Assembly (NCBI GenBank): GCA_013398955.1 | Contig: VWPU01012277.1 | Span: 118,775 to 182,774 of the forward strand | Direction of reading: 5' to 3' | Length of the DNA stretch: 64,000 nucleotides | Origin: Callaeas wilsoni | Taxonomy: Eukaryota; Chordata; Aves; Passeriformes; Callaeidae | Part shown: piece after piece, positions 1 through 11,674 of the stretch | How the letters are laid out: each line of letters opens with the position of its first letter | How positions within the stretch are numbered: position 1 is the first letter of the stretch | Made by a program: the position numbers and the translations under genes | Notes under the pieces: model-generated | What the model saw: the letters and a program-made list of their open reading frames with translations, nothing else | The model's database searches: none | Told to the model about the DNA's origin: nothing

Positions 1-616
1 TATGACCAGACTCTTATCAGAAATAGTCTATTTTAGTCTAAGCATATTTAATTAAATATTTCATTTTTTACAATCACCACTTGGAAATAGAGTTAATATC
101 TACCAGTAAGATTGGTACAATACTTAGAATGTTTTTTTTTCATATGGATATACTGGGGAAAATAAACAATGTCTGGTGGCCGAAAAGAAAAAACAGATTG
201 TGAAAAACTTTTGCCAATTAAAAAAAATTTAAATTCATACTGAACATGAATGAATGTAGTATTATTTGTATATTATTTGCATTTTCCTGCTTTTAAAATA
301 TAGATTTTATGAAAATCAACTAAAATATGTGTATGCAGTTTTCCAATTAGCTGAAATTATGCCCAATTTACATTTCAATATGAATTTTTAAAAATTGACC
401 TTGTATTTTTAACAAAAAAATCTCCTTAAAAGCAAAAGAAAAATAGGCCCAACAAAAATCTGAGTGACAGAATTTGAGCGAAAACTATATTACGCTTACC
501 ATTCAAGAAGTTTGCAGATGATTTCTCTCTGAAGCAACACATATATAAAGAACACAAAGATATGAGTGTTTGAATCCTTATCTGGTGCTTATATCAGTAA
601 GTTCTCGTGGCAGTGA

Positions 617-643
617 AGCCACCAGTTTTGTCATCTGGTGGCT
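617..643. repeat. 9-bp inverted repeat, 9-nt spacer
   Basis: Left arm agccaccag at 617-625 and right arm ctggtggct at 635-643 are exact reverse complements around a 9-base spacer. The arms are GC-rich within an AT-rich region. No function can be assigned. Confidence 0.7.
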
Positions 644-1493
644 CACTTTGTGTAAGGAGATGCTTATTTAAAAGAGGTAGGTGTGCATTGCTCAGTGTGG
701 GAGGAGCATCGGTGCTCATCAAGGGATCCTTGAAGCTCTCTTTTTTTAATACCTCCAATCCAACCCCATTTCAATTCTGGCTGCAAATGTACCTTCTATA
801 CAAGTTTTTTTCTAATGCAATATCTTAGAGTAGTTTCAGTTTGTCAGGTGGTCACTGGAGGGTACTTGTTTACCTATTTGCAGTCAACTAATTGCCTTTA
901 ATGGAAAATCTAAACATCACCGAAGAGGAAAACAGCCTACTTATGAAATTCACTTTACTAATAAATGTTTCAAAAATTAGAATTACCATATAAAAAGTAG
1001 CAAACTGTGATCGATTCCTAATGCAATATGGAACAGTGTAAGAATTGCATATGCTTTCTCTTTGAAATATAAATCTTTGCCTTCTGCACTTTATTTTCAA
1101 AGTGCCACAATGTTGCTCAGTTCATTTGAACTAATTCTCAGAAGACTCCTTGGCCCCATCTGCATTAGACTGAAAGCAAGATTACACAGTTCTCTGAAGC
1201 TGGAATAGTTACAGTGCTCAGCATTTTGATAAAGAACAAAGTTTCCTTGCACTCGTACCTATCACTTACATTGTCTTATCACATATACTAGAATACATAA
1301 TTGTTCAGTCTGGGGAAAATAGCTCATATACTCCAAGCAGTATCACAAATTTAAGTTCTGTTCCATTTCATATTCTTCTAGAATCCATAAGCCTTGCTGA
1401 TTCTCAAACAAGGGACTGAGTTGTGGTTCAGAGAGTGACATTTGCAAGCTTTTCTATCATTTGGATAACACAGAAACTGGACAGTAACAAATT

Positions 1494-1520
1494 ATTTAGA
1501 ATAAAATATTTATTCTAAAT
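1494..1520. repeat. 12-bp perfect AT-rich inverted repeat, 3-nt spacer
   Basis: Left arm atttagaataaa at 1494-1505 and right arm tttattctaaat at 1509-1520 are exact reverse complements around ata. In AT-rich DNA such palindromes arise by chance or slippage fairly often, so this is a structural note only. Confidence 0.7.
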
Positions 1521-3611
1521 TTAAATAAAGTTTAATTAAAATTTATTTTTAGATAAAGAAATTTTGAAAAGTCTTCTAAATTGACATTGGAAAAGGATGA
1601 CTTTTGATTCTGCAGGTCATCTTTGCCTAGCCTGCTGAAACCCACCAAGCATTGTCACTCAGTCATGCTAGCACTGGTTTTGTCCAGATTGCTTAGTGAC
1701 TTGAGGAGACAGATGAAGCTTCCTGACTTCTCAAGAGTCAAGCAACACAGACATTTCTCCCTAAAAACGTTGTCTAGCATCACTATGTAATTCTGTTTAT
1801 CTGTCTCTTTGGAGATGGAGTCTCTATCTCAGTAAATAGAAAGTAGATATGAACACAAAAATAGTCTAAGTGCTAATTGAAGCTTTACAGCACCACATGA
1901 TTATCTTTAAAAACATGGAACCAAGAAAGAATGGTCTTGACAGACTTTGTGAACTTACCAGTGCTGTTTGAGTTGTTTTCCAGTGCTGCTGTACAGTGCT
2001 TGAAGCATGAAATTTGTTGTGTTCATGGGCCGTTTTTGCAGCAGATAAATTGATATTACAGTGCAATGTTTTATTGTGGACATGGTTGGAATTTTGTGGA
2101 TATTGAACAGTGGTTCTCAGCTAGAAAGCCTAATTTTCTCAAAATAAATACTTCAAATCACAATGACATTTTCTTTGAGGAAACTTCAAAATGAATAGTT
2201 TTTTAAAAAGGGATTTTCACTAAATTCAGTCATCTGATAGACCAAGTGTTCCCACAATATCATTCACCAGGTGAACAGTTTCTACCTCGAGACCTGTTAA
2301 GTTTCTTGCCTCTATTTTTTCTCCAATGCCTTACTGCTTTCATAGGGATGTTTCTGTAGCTCATAAATTAAATTTATTTATGATCTAGAGAAGATAATTT
2401 CCTCTTGGTCAACACTGTCTTCTGTTTTAAGCTATCATTCCCTCACTATGGTATCTCTCGCTATGTTCTGACTTACTGTGAAAAGGACAATACAGCCCTT
2501 TACAGCCATGATTTTGTCAGACGCAGCAAACCAAACCATTCATTCATTTTCTTTTCAAAAATTCTAATAGCTTCTTGAGACCTGCTCCTGTTTTCAAATT
2601 GGCCGTTTACAGTGTTTGTCTTATGTGAGCATTAAAACAGGCAGCTACGCCAGTAACGGCACATTGAAGAATTCCAAGTGTACATTAGGACAATTTCAGA
2701 ACATTTAACGGGACTAATGAACTCATTGTATCCTTGCTGTTGCCCTGAGAGTGTAGCCATGCTTTTTACTACTCATAGACTAGGAGTGTTTCAAAGCTGT
2801 CTCCCTTGTCTCCCTCTCTTTTCCTGATGGTCAAATTGATGGTCAGTTTTTCTCATATACCTGCAGGGGTAGGGATTTACAAATCAAGTATGAGGGCTGA
2901 GAACTACTGGGACCCATGCTTCAAGGATATTTAGGTCTCTAATTCCTAGATACCACTCTTAAGGAAAAAGCAAGGAAGAGACAGTATGAAGATGAAGGAA
3001 AACCTCCAGCATGCAACTGTGTAAGCCAGAGAAGTACCTAGGCTGCATACATGTGGAAATAAATATTGCAGCATCTTTTACATACTTTGTCATATAAATA
3101 TTGAAAGCATTCTTTCAAATTTAAAAGCCAGTAAGTGCTACATTTAAAAAAAGCCCTGCTCAAATGAATGGGTATTATGTGCTTAAATATTTTTTTTCCC
3201 ATTTTTATGAATTCAGTTTTTAAAACTGACACCAAAGGATTAGGAAGATTATGCGTGAAGAGTTTACTTTCTTGTCGCAGAAGTGACACAAGTTAAGAGA
3301 GGGGTTGGGATGGAACCAGCAGTGCTCCGTAAGTCACGTGTCAGCTGGTGATAACATATACAGAGAGAAGCAGAAAAACACAGCAAAGTACACCGTGCCA
3401 GACAAAACTATAAGATAGCATTGCAGCATCAAAAGCAGCCAAAAAAGCAAAGAGATAGAAAGTCAAGAAGAAGAAAAGCATAGATATTTTAGTGAAAATA
3501 TCTTCAACAGATTGGAGAAAGTATGAAGGATTAGCAGTGGTAAAGTCAAGGGAAAGATTTTACATATACCATCTAGTGAGTCCAGAGCTGAGATTCATAG
3601 ATTCACTATAT

Positions 3612-4060
3612 TGATGCCTTAGGATTTTAGCTTTTATATTTACATATATTGGTAATCCTGCAATTCTTTAGTGTGTAACGCTGAGCTCCATATAGAGTGT
3701 TAGCAACTGCTTTTCCCATTTTTGTCAGACACAACAATACCCCTCTAGGCCTCAGAATCAAGGACACCTCACTGTCTCAGGCCCTGAGAAATGGAAACAA
3801 AAGTGAGTTGGGGGGGAGCAAACTAAGAGAATAGGACTCCACTACCTGAAGCTGTAATTGGACAATTAACCTCTGATATGCAAATGGACAAAACTTATAT
3901 CTGTCTGAAAAACATGTGACTGTGTCCATCCTGGGTGTAGTCTCTGTGAGACTCCTGCAGTGCCCAAGGTGTACCCTGTGAAGGCCTTTCAATAAACACC
4001 TGCCTTTTATCCTTTCAATCTGTCTCGCCTCTGTTCCAGGTCAGCCTCTACAAGGCATCC
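3612..4060 (+). mobile_element. Solo LTR of an endogenous retrovirus, copy A
   Basis: This 449-bp element aligns over its whole length with the copy at 8314-8763 on the same strand, with roughly 38 differences by hand count. It begins TGATGCC and ends GGCATCC. In the sister copy the last base is A, giving 7-bp terminal inverted repeats with TG...CA ends as in retroviral LTRs. A polyadenylation signal AATAAA lies at 3991-3996, about 65 bp before the 3' edge. The flanking bases at 3608-3611 and 4061-4064 are both ATAT, a candidate 4-bp target duplication. A 4-bp duplication suggests a class I (gammaretrovirus-like) integrase, but in AT-rich DNA it is weak evidence. No gag, pol or env sequence adjoins it. 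The family name is not known to me. Confidence 0.8.
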
Positions 4061-6026
4061 ATATAAATATTTTAAAAAGTGAATAACAGGATAAAGGGAG
4101 GTATGAGGGTATCGTCATATGGTGGTTCTGTGAGGAAGGGAGAGCAGAGAGGAGTTAAGAAAATATTAAAATACTATTCAAGTGTTTTCTTTCTTGAAGG
4201 CAAGTTGTGCTTTTATGAGATTAATTATAAACTGAAGATGAGAAGACCTATGCACAGGTCATGCTCAGTGACAAAACACATCAGGTAGTCAGCACTGTGA
4301 AAGCTGAAACAATTTGGAAGGTTCACAATTAGAGAATTTTAATCAGAAATATTGTCTAAATACATCCGGTTGAATAAATACACTCTGGCTAATTTGTTCA
4401 TTTTTTTCCAATTTTTTCCTCTCCTAATGATTTCATTTTTGCTCTCTGGAATGGAGATACTGCACTAGATTTCAAAGCAAGAAGCAAGATAATTATTACC
4501 AAAAATTATGTAGAATGTATATGAAGATAAAACCCGTATTAAGTCAAGCTTATTGTTTGAACTGTACTGTCTTCTCAATGAATATGTGACTTTCATGAGA
4601 AGACAGATTTTTTTAATATAGAATTTCATTATCACTTCATTTAATTAAACTATAATAGTTAATATCACATTGCAAACAGTGCATTACACCCTTGCTTCTT
4701 GGATACATATTTATTTTTACTTAGGGAAAATTCTGATAACTATGAATGCAGGTGGCTTGAATTGGATGACAGTGTGAAATATGTTATCCAGTGTATTTAA
4801 GGCATTAGTATGTATTTTAAAGAATTCTAACATTTTAACAGAACTCTGTCAATACAAATCATTGTGAATCACCTCATCTGTTATTGCCAAACCAGAAGAT
4901 AACTTAAAAAAAAAAAAAATAGTTCAAAATCCTTCATTTCTTCTTGAGTGTGATTTCTGGCATTTATTAGAACATCAAAATTATTCCAGTAATACAATGG
5001 CTGTTCTAGTGCTTGAGTTACTGATTCAGCACCAAGAACATTAATGCGCTCTGCAACTGCCCTGGGAAGGTGGGATGGCATCGAGCCACTCTTTTCCTAG
5101 CACAAGATTCTCAAATACTGGGTATATAAAACCTGTGTCCACTGTATTTTTGCAGCTTCACCAACCCAGAAAAACATAATAGGATGCCTTCAATGGAAAT
5201 GGAAACTCTGTCTTTGATTTCAAAACTAAAGAGATTAAAGCAACTAGGACTCATTTCTCAGTTCTTTAGCTATGAGTACTTGACAAATACTTGGTTTTTT
5301 CTAAAAGTCTATATTCAGTGCTAAAAAAGTAAGAGCTGTTATGAATTTCTTTTCCTCTTATGTCTAATCAACTTCTGTGATTTCCCTGAGTACATTATAT
5401 TCACCTTCAGCCAGATTCTGTATTTTTATTAAGGAATTAAAAGTAGCAGTCAGCAAAGTTTATCTCTCTTCTTTCCAAATTTGCTCCATGTCATGCAAGA
5501 AACTTATATGTCAAAATATATGTTTGCATTAATCTGTATGAAACATGATGTGAAAACAGACTTTCAGAAAAGCTTCAGTTATACTTTGTCTTAAGACCAA
5601 GAAGGAGGTTAATTAATTATTTCCAGTATTATTAGCCATTATATTTGCTGTTATCGAAACTTATAGATTTTATGGGAGTATTTATATAGGTAAAAGCATG
5701 TATTAACATTAAGTAATTATTTAGTAAATATGTATTAAGACTTCAGATTTTGCCAACAGTCACTCTTTAGTTGCTGAAAAATAGTAGGTCCTGTTGCAGT
5801 GCATCCTAGTAGTAATTTTCACTGAAATTACACTGGATTTTTAGGTACTGAAGTAACTGAAAAATCTCTCATTTTGTCAGAAACTCCATGGAATGACATG
5901 TGAATTACAGAAAATTAGTAGAATGTTAAGTTTCTGTCTTTCATAAGTACACAGAGAACCTTGGGTTATATGTATAATACTAGATATTTCTAAAATGCGA
6001 AGAAAAAGTCCAAACCTTATATCAGG
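4061..6026. other. AT-rich noncoding interval
   Basis: No gene or dispersed repeat was recognised. The only coding-like stretch is the reverse-strand open frame at 4881-5100, listed separately. A 14-base A run lies at about 4906-4919. Confidence 0.55.
4881..5100 (-). other. Unidentified reverse-strand open frame, possible decayed exon or pseudogene piece
   Basis: About 60 codons read open from a TAG near 5101 leftward until a run of F codons made by a homopolymer T tract (A run on the plus strand at about 4906-4919). The stretch before that tract has a mixed, protein-like composition (for example QALEQPLYYWNNFDVL), unlike the Lys/Phe/Leu-rich noise frames nearby. I do not recognise the family. 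There is no good splice donor at the left end, and the pyrimidine tract before the possible acceptor is weak. It may well be chance. A decayed exon or retrocopy fragment is the alternative. Confidence 0.15.
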
Positions 6027-6146
6027 GAAGACAGGAAGAAAATAAAGAGAGGGAAGAAAGGCTGAGAGGCCAAGGGAAAGTGAGGCCGACAGAAGGCAGG
6101 AAGGAGAGGGAGGGAGGGAGGCAGGTCAGCGGGAAGAAAAGGAGAA
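6027..6146 (+). repeat. Polypurine (GGAA/GGGA-rich) low-complexity tract
   Basis: About 120 bp on the plus strand is almost wholly A and G, with imperfect GGAA, GAGA and GGGA units and a core of GGGAGGGAGGGAGG near 6108. Pyrimidines are scattered singly. This is low-complexity DNA of microsatellite type. Such tracts can form triplex or G-rich structures, but nothing here shows a role. Confidence 0.8.
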
Positions 6147-6335
6147 TTCATGGCCACTACTTCTTCTACACTGTCTTTCCTCTTGGCAATGAATGAAATG
6201 ATTTGTATATACTTATCAGTTTTTATAAGTAGCCCAGCAATCCAGATTTTTATGGTATTTTTGTATCCATAGCTGAAGCCAATTTAGTTTATTTTCTTTA
6301 AGAACGTTTCACAGATCTCCACATGAATAAATGGT

Positions 6336-6430
6336 AGAATGGTTTGGATTGGAAGGGGCCTTAAAGATCACCTAGTTCCAGCTCCCCCATCATGGGCAGG
6401 GACACCTTCCACTAGACCAGGTTGCTCAAA
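6336..6430 (-). mobile_element. CR1 LINE 3' end fragment
   Basis: About 95 bp matches the reverse complement of the avian CR1 3' untranslated region: a GAATGGTTTGGATTGGAAGG start, then the segment reading ACCTTCCACTAGACCAGGTTGC, here split across 6402-6425. The CR1 3' end is at the left. The copy is strongly 5'-truncated, as usual for CR1. Similar 3' ends occur at 16515 and 49380 on the other strand. Confidence 0.9.
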
Positions 6431-6615
6431 ACATCATAAATTCTCCATTAAAATGTGGTTTCTAACTGTCTTAGACACTCTGAAATAGTTTACTTGTCAG
6501 CTTTGCCCACTGCATTGAACTTCCAGACATGTGTTTTGAGTGGCCATAGTGATTGCATTACTTAAATAGAGCAACAAATAGGGTGACAGCCATATGCCAG
6601 TCAATTGGGTTGCAC

Positions 6616-6646
6616 AGGAAGTCACAAGTATGACTTGTGACTTCCT
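6616..6646. repeat. 13-bp perfect inverted repeat, 5-nt spacer (hairpin)
   Basis: Left arm aggaagtcacaag at 6616-6628 and right arm cttgtgacttcct at 6634-6646 are exact reverse complements around TATGA. With balanced base composition and a short loop it could fold as a stable hairpin in RNA of either strand. It lies just right of a CR1 tail but is not part of it. The arms are short for a microRNA precursor unless flanking pairing extends them imperfectly. Confidence 0.75.
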
Positions 6647-7279
6647 TATACAAGCACAGTATGCTTACATCTGGTTACAGGCAATACCACATCTGTTAGT
6701 GTGACTCATTCTGTTTAGTGAAGGTCATAAGCCATTTGAAAACTACTTTTTTTCCCTAAAAGTATTGTTAAAACTACACTGAGATAATAGATCCCTCCAG
6801 CCGAGAATGTCTTGCCATCAAAAATGAAAATACAAGTGAGAGCTGCTGAAAAAATAACAACATGGTAGAAAAATTCGTAAGATGTTTGTGTCTAAAAGAG
6901 TTTCAGGTATACGAGCTGAAAGTCTGAAAATGCTATATGCCTTTCAACTGGCTCATAACAACTGAGTTATCAGATGATAGAAAAATGAGCTCTACAACTT
7001 CTCCATCAGACTTAGGTCATGCCTTTCCTCTGTCAGAAGCTGGCTATCAGACTCGAAATACTGTCTGCATCTGTCACCTCTATATACTCTATTGAAGCTG
7101 GATGAGGATCTCTGTGATTTAAATATTTACATTCAGTTCCTTTTAATGTTTATAATGTTAGTAGAAACTTTATTACGTGGATTGTGTCAGGACTGTAAAT
7201 ATTAGCTTGGATATTAATAGTACTCTTACAAACACAGTAAACTGACTTTGTTTACTTCCCTATCCAGCCTAAATTAAAA

Positions 7280-7304
7280 ATTGTATTGTTGGAAACAATA
7301 CAAT
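7280..7304. repeat. 11-bp perfect inverted repeat, 3-nt spacer
   Basis: Left arm attgtattgtt at 7280-7290 and right arm aacaatacaat at 7294-7304 are exact reverse complements around GGA. No family or function is recognised. Confidence 0.7.
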
Positions 7305-8313
7305 GAGAAGCAGATCCCAGCTGATGAAGTGTTCAGTATATAGACACAGTTTCTTTCTGCACTTCCTTAATGACAGAAAAGAAAACCTGACATGCAATTG
7401 CACAAAGCCATCAGTCTACTTATGCCACTTACACTGAACTGGTGTACAACAATTATCAACTTTGGGGCAATAAAGCTGATGAACCTCAGTTCAGTGGAAT
7501 GTCTCATTAGTTAGTAAAAATAGCATAATCATTACAGATTGTGCTTCAGGATTCAACAAACTGAAGGGAAAAGAGGAAATAGAGCAATGTAATTAGAAAG
7601 TAATAGGAGTAATAGAAGAAAATACCCTCAGTTATGCAGTCCAGTTTCAAGAGTAAAACCTTGATTGTCGTGGAATATCCACTTAGAAAGAACAATATAA
7701 CATGACAGCCCCTTAGAATTCCTTACAAATAGGTCCACTACCAAGTGAATCTAATAAACTCTCTCTCAGTACCATTTGCCCTAGCGAGTGGGCTCAGTGT
7801 TTCCATTTTAAATCCATCTTAAACATCTTGATTTTGTCCAATATGAAGTCAATACAGGAATTCTGTGGCTGTTATTTGTTCAGAAGAGAAAAAAGTGGAT
7901 CTCTCACAATTGGTGGCTGAAATTCTCACCAGATAATGCGAACTATATTCACTACCATATTTTTTAGAAATGTATTTCATATGTGTTTTGACCAGAGATT
8001 AAAATTTCTCAAGATTTAGCATCAAAAGCAAAATATTTACACATATGCATTTACAAATTTATATTTAGCTACATGTTTTGCTTTAAAAAATGGGGCCAAG
8101 ATGTGTAGTATGTTATACAGCTGTATACATTTGACAGTAATCAGCTCCAAACTGTGTGATGAAATTCTCCATGAAAAAAAAGGCTGTTCTTAAAGTTCTT
8201 CAGAAAGGCAGAAGAAAATCTTGGTAAGACAAGCCAAATATGTGATCCAGATAAAAAAATATTTAATTTTGTAAGAAGAAAGCAGCAGAAAAGTGTAGCT
8301 GAAATAGTGCTAG

Positions 8314-8763
8314 TGATGCCTTAGAATTTTAGCTTTTATATTTTCATAAATTTGTAATCCTGCAATTCTTTAATGTATAACTCTGAGCTCCCTATATAGT
8401 GTTAGCAACTGCTTTTCCCATTTTTGTCAGATACAACAATTCCCCTCCAGGCCTGAGAATCAAGGACACCTCACTGTCTCAGGCCCTCAGAAATGGAAAC
8501 AAAAGCGAGTTGGGGGGGAGCAAACTAGGAGACTGGGACTTCACTGCCTGAAGCTGTAATTGGACAATTAACCTCTGATCTGCAAATGGACAAAATTTTT
8601 ATCTGTCCGAAAAACGTGTGACTGTAGTCCATCCTGGGTGCAGTCTCTGCGAGACTCCTGCACTGCCCAAGGTGTGCCCTGTGAAGGCCTTTCAATAAAC
8701 ACCTACCCTTTATCCTCTAACTCTGTCTAGCCTCTGTTTCAGGTCAGCCTCTACAAGGCATCA
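8314..8763 (+). mobile_element. Solo LTR of an endogenous retrovirus, copy B
   Basis: This 450-bp sister of the LTR at 3612-4060 starts TGATGCC and ends GGCATCA, giving perfect 7-bp inverted termini with TG...CA ends. AATAAA lies at 8694-8699. Flanks are CTAG (8310-8313) and CTAT (8764-8767), a 4-bp candidate target duplication with one mismatch. The 4.25 kb between the two copies holds no retroviral coding sequence. Either there were two independent insertions, or one provirus whose interior decayed beyond recognition; the separate flanks favour independent insertions. Confidence 0.82.
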
Positions 8764-10611
8764 CTATGACCTGACAGCCCAACAGATGACCAAGGCCTGT
8801 GACTACAAAAAGGACTGCACTGAAAAATTTCATCATCAGTGATATTGCTGTGGATTAGGGAAGATGGCAGCACAATATGTGAGAAAAATAATCAAGAAAG
8901 AATGCCCTAATTCTATGCTGAATTGTGAATGGATTGGGTTAGGCTACTGAAGAGTAGGTTCTTGAGCACAGGAGGACCTGAGACCAGACAATTCAAGCAC
9001 AGCACAATCCATTGCAGGTAATTTTCAGTTATAGTGCAACCAGATTCCACAAGCAATTGCTCTTTGTTCAGAGGTAGAATGCAGATGTTGCAATCATGGC
9101 TTCCTGGCCCTACGCACAGTAAAGACCCACAGATCTCACTTCACCTGCCTTACAATCCGGGTCAAAGTAGGATATAACAGGTAGTAGGAGTAAAGAGAGA
9201 ATATAGCTAATCTGAGTCTTTGTGGGTTAGTGATTTTTACTGGCCTTTGCCATAGCAGTATTTTCAGATTATAGTCTAAAAATATATTTTTTAAAATATA
9301 ATGGCTTCTTAATAGAATTTTTTTAAAGTTTAAATATAAGTATAAATATAAGTTTAGATAATTTTTTTAAATAAAAGATCTCAGCAGTAACAGGGAATTT
9401 TTTACCCAGTTTGTGCACCGTGCAGTATAGCAATGGAAAACAGGCAAAGTTTTACTAGCTTATTCTATCTAAAACTCTTTCTTCTATCTACACCATTTTT
9501 TTCTTTTTAAAATTGTTATATTTTTGTTTTCAAGCTAAAACTGCAATACATTTTTGCACAGTGCATTACATACCCATGGCTGTTTTAGGTTGATGAAACT
9601 GAAAGTCCTGTGTTTCCAACTTTTCCCCAACCCAAATCAACAAAAGGTTTCCAACTTTTTCGTGGATGTCCTGGACAGTGCATTAAAACCTAAACTCTTC
9701 TAAACATCAGAACTTTAAACAGAAACACTCAAGACAGAAAAATGGATTTGTTGGTTTGGACACCTGCCTGCCATTGACAGGATCCCAGTTCAGTCATCTG
9801 CTCTTCCAGTGACTCCCTAGGGTGACAGACACAAGTCATTAGTGTCTCCAAGCTACGAAGGCTTCTAAGACTATCTGTGTTTTCCCTGGCTGCTCTCTGG
9901 CTGTGACATTGGCATATGCCCAGATCCACCAAGACACCTGGATCTGAAATCTTTAACTCCGAGGGAGTTATAAACACCTTTCATCTGTGATTGAAGTCCC
10001 CAGCTGGCTGACCTTTCTGCATACTTCTTCCAAGGGTGTGCTGTGACCCTTGGATACATAATGATTTTGGCTGGTAACTCTTAAGATCAGCAGTATTATC
10101 TCCCTCGAGTACATCAGACTGTCAAATAGACAGAGAGCCAGTATTACCAAAAATAAATGGTTTCAGAAGATTTTGCAAGCATTACTTTTCATTCCTCACA
10201 CTTTTAACGGTGCCATGCTGGCCTGAGAATAATTCCCACTGTCTCCATGAGAAAGGATTCGTTAAAATCCATGGCATCTTTGAAGACACTTCTTCACCTG
10301 ATATATGTTCCTGTCTCTTAGCTTAAGTACACAACAAAATATGTGCATGCTGTAGACTTGGATATATTGTTGTCAGATAATGTAACACAAATCGTGGTTC
10401 TGTGTAGAACTAGAAATACACTGGACATTTGAAAATACACTGGACATTGAAAATGGCCCACAGCACATGATGGAGCCTAGAAGAGTGGGTGCTTCCATCA
10501 CTGCAGGTGCTTGTTGCTGTCACGGCAGGTAGAGATGACCAGCAAAAAGGTAGGAAATCTTGCTCTAACTGAGTTTGTGGTCAGAAAGCCATCACACATG
10601 CTTGTTCATAT
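8764..10611. other. Noncoding interval, no gene seen
   Basis: AT-rich to about 9700, then of more mixed composition. Short reverse-strand open frames between 9729 and 10150 overlap one another in different frames and match no family I know. An 18-base tandem duplication lies at 10413-10448. Confidence 0.55.
10413..10448 (+). repeat. Two-unit tandem repeat, 18 bp each
   Basis: Positions 10413-10430 and 10431-10448 are near-identical 18-mers sharing ATACACTGGACATT, with the A-run length shifted by one. It is a simple slippage duplication. Confidence 0.7.
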
Positions 10612-11127
10612 GCCCAGGAGGATCTGCTCCATGATATTACCAGGCACTGCAGTATGACTGCTAGTGGGTAGTTTCCAGGGTCATACTTTCCACTCTTTTA
10701 AAAATTTGGCTTGTTTTTCCCTTTTCCCAGTCACTAAGGACTTTGTCTGACTGCCATGACTTTTCAAATATCCTTGGGAGTGGCTTGGTAACATCAACCG
10801 ATTCTCTCAGGACTCTGGGATGCAACTCATCAAGTCCCATGGAGTGATATATGCTGAGGTTCATCAGGTGATCTCAAACCTGGTCTTGTCCTAAAATAGG
10901 AGGGACTTCATTGTCCCTGCTGCTGCCTTAAGGTTCAGGGTCTTGAAACATGTAGGAAGAGAGATTACCATTGAAAACAGGCAAAAAAAATTGTTGAGTT
11001 CCTTAGCTTCCTCCATGTTGGTTGTCACAATTTCTGTCTTACTGTTTTCTTTAATCTTCATTTTCTGGTCAATGTACCTGTAGGAACCTTTATTATTGTT
11101 TCCATCCCTAGAAAAATTCAGCTCATG
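10612..11127 (-). mobile_element. CR1 LINE fragment, ORF2 reverse-transcriptase region, decayed
   Basis: Read on the reverse strand from 11127 leftward, broken frames give CR1 ORF2 landmarks in the correct order: a segment like SYRYIDQK then EEAKELNNFF, then MGLDELHPRVLRES, IFEKSWQS, DWEKG, a DPGNY motif in a shifted frame, and an IMEQILL motif near 10615-10635. These match the linker and fingers/palm start of non-LTR reverse transcriptases of the CR1 clade. The DPGNY shift and stops show that it is dead. Both ends are truncated: there is no 3' tail and no catalytic ADD segment. Confidence 0.88.
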
Positions 11128-11674
11128 ACTTAAAAGCAGAATAGAGTTGGAAGCCCAAATCCGTGAAGATACTTTGTACTTACCATCACACTGGCTTCAA
11201 AGTGAGATGGAGTTAGGAATGGACTTAGGTTTCTAATATTTGGTACAGCTAAGTCTTTGTCTCATACATTATTCAGTCAGCATACTAAATAAACCATAGA
11301 ACTCTAGCTATTAACTTTTTAAATCGTTTTTGTATATTGTCTAGAAAAGAACATTTGAAACACATATTCAAAACACATTCTTAGTCCCTTTTCTTCCAGG
11401 TTTTTTATTCTGCATTTCAAAGTAGTTGAGAATTTAGTTTAATGTTGCAATGTTTTTCCCATGAGGTAGACTAAATAATTTTAGTAATTTAAATGTTGAT
11501 TCTGAGGTATTGATGTGGGCAAATGTAACATTCTTTATACTCTCTGCAATAACTTGAAAGTACCTCCAGCCATTAAATCTTGTATAATTGAAAATTTGAT
11601 TACAACCTAGGACACCATGGATTGCCATCTTTTGTGCTTGTTCTGTGATTCAGAACAGAATGTCCTTATCCAGC
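11128..11674. other. AT-rich noncoding interval
   Basis: Nothing recognisable was found. The open frame on the reverse strand at 11434-11628 has no family features. Confidence 0.55.

Larger units (their letters stand above)
1..3611. other. AT-rich noncoding interval, no gene seen
   Basis: No reading frame here exceeds about 83 codons and none resembles a known protein. No dispersed repeat was recognised. Two perfect inverted repeats (617-643 and 1494-1520) are listed separately. The interval is AT-rich with A and T runs, typical of avian intergenic or intronic DNA. Confidence 0.6.
6431..8313. other. AT-rich noncoding interval
   Basis: No gene or dispersed repeat was recognised. It contains the two perfect inverted repeats at 6616-6646 and 7280-7304, listed separately. 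Confidence 0.6.

Noticed and set aside
3612..8763. A single complete provirus bounded by the two related LTRs
   Set aside because: The interior lacks any retroviral landmark, includes an unrelated CR1 tail, and each LTR has its own candidate 4-bp duplication.
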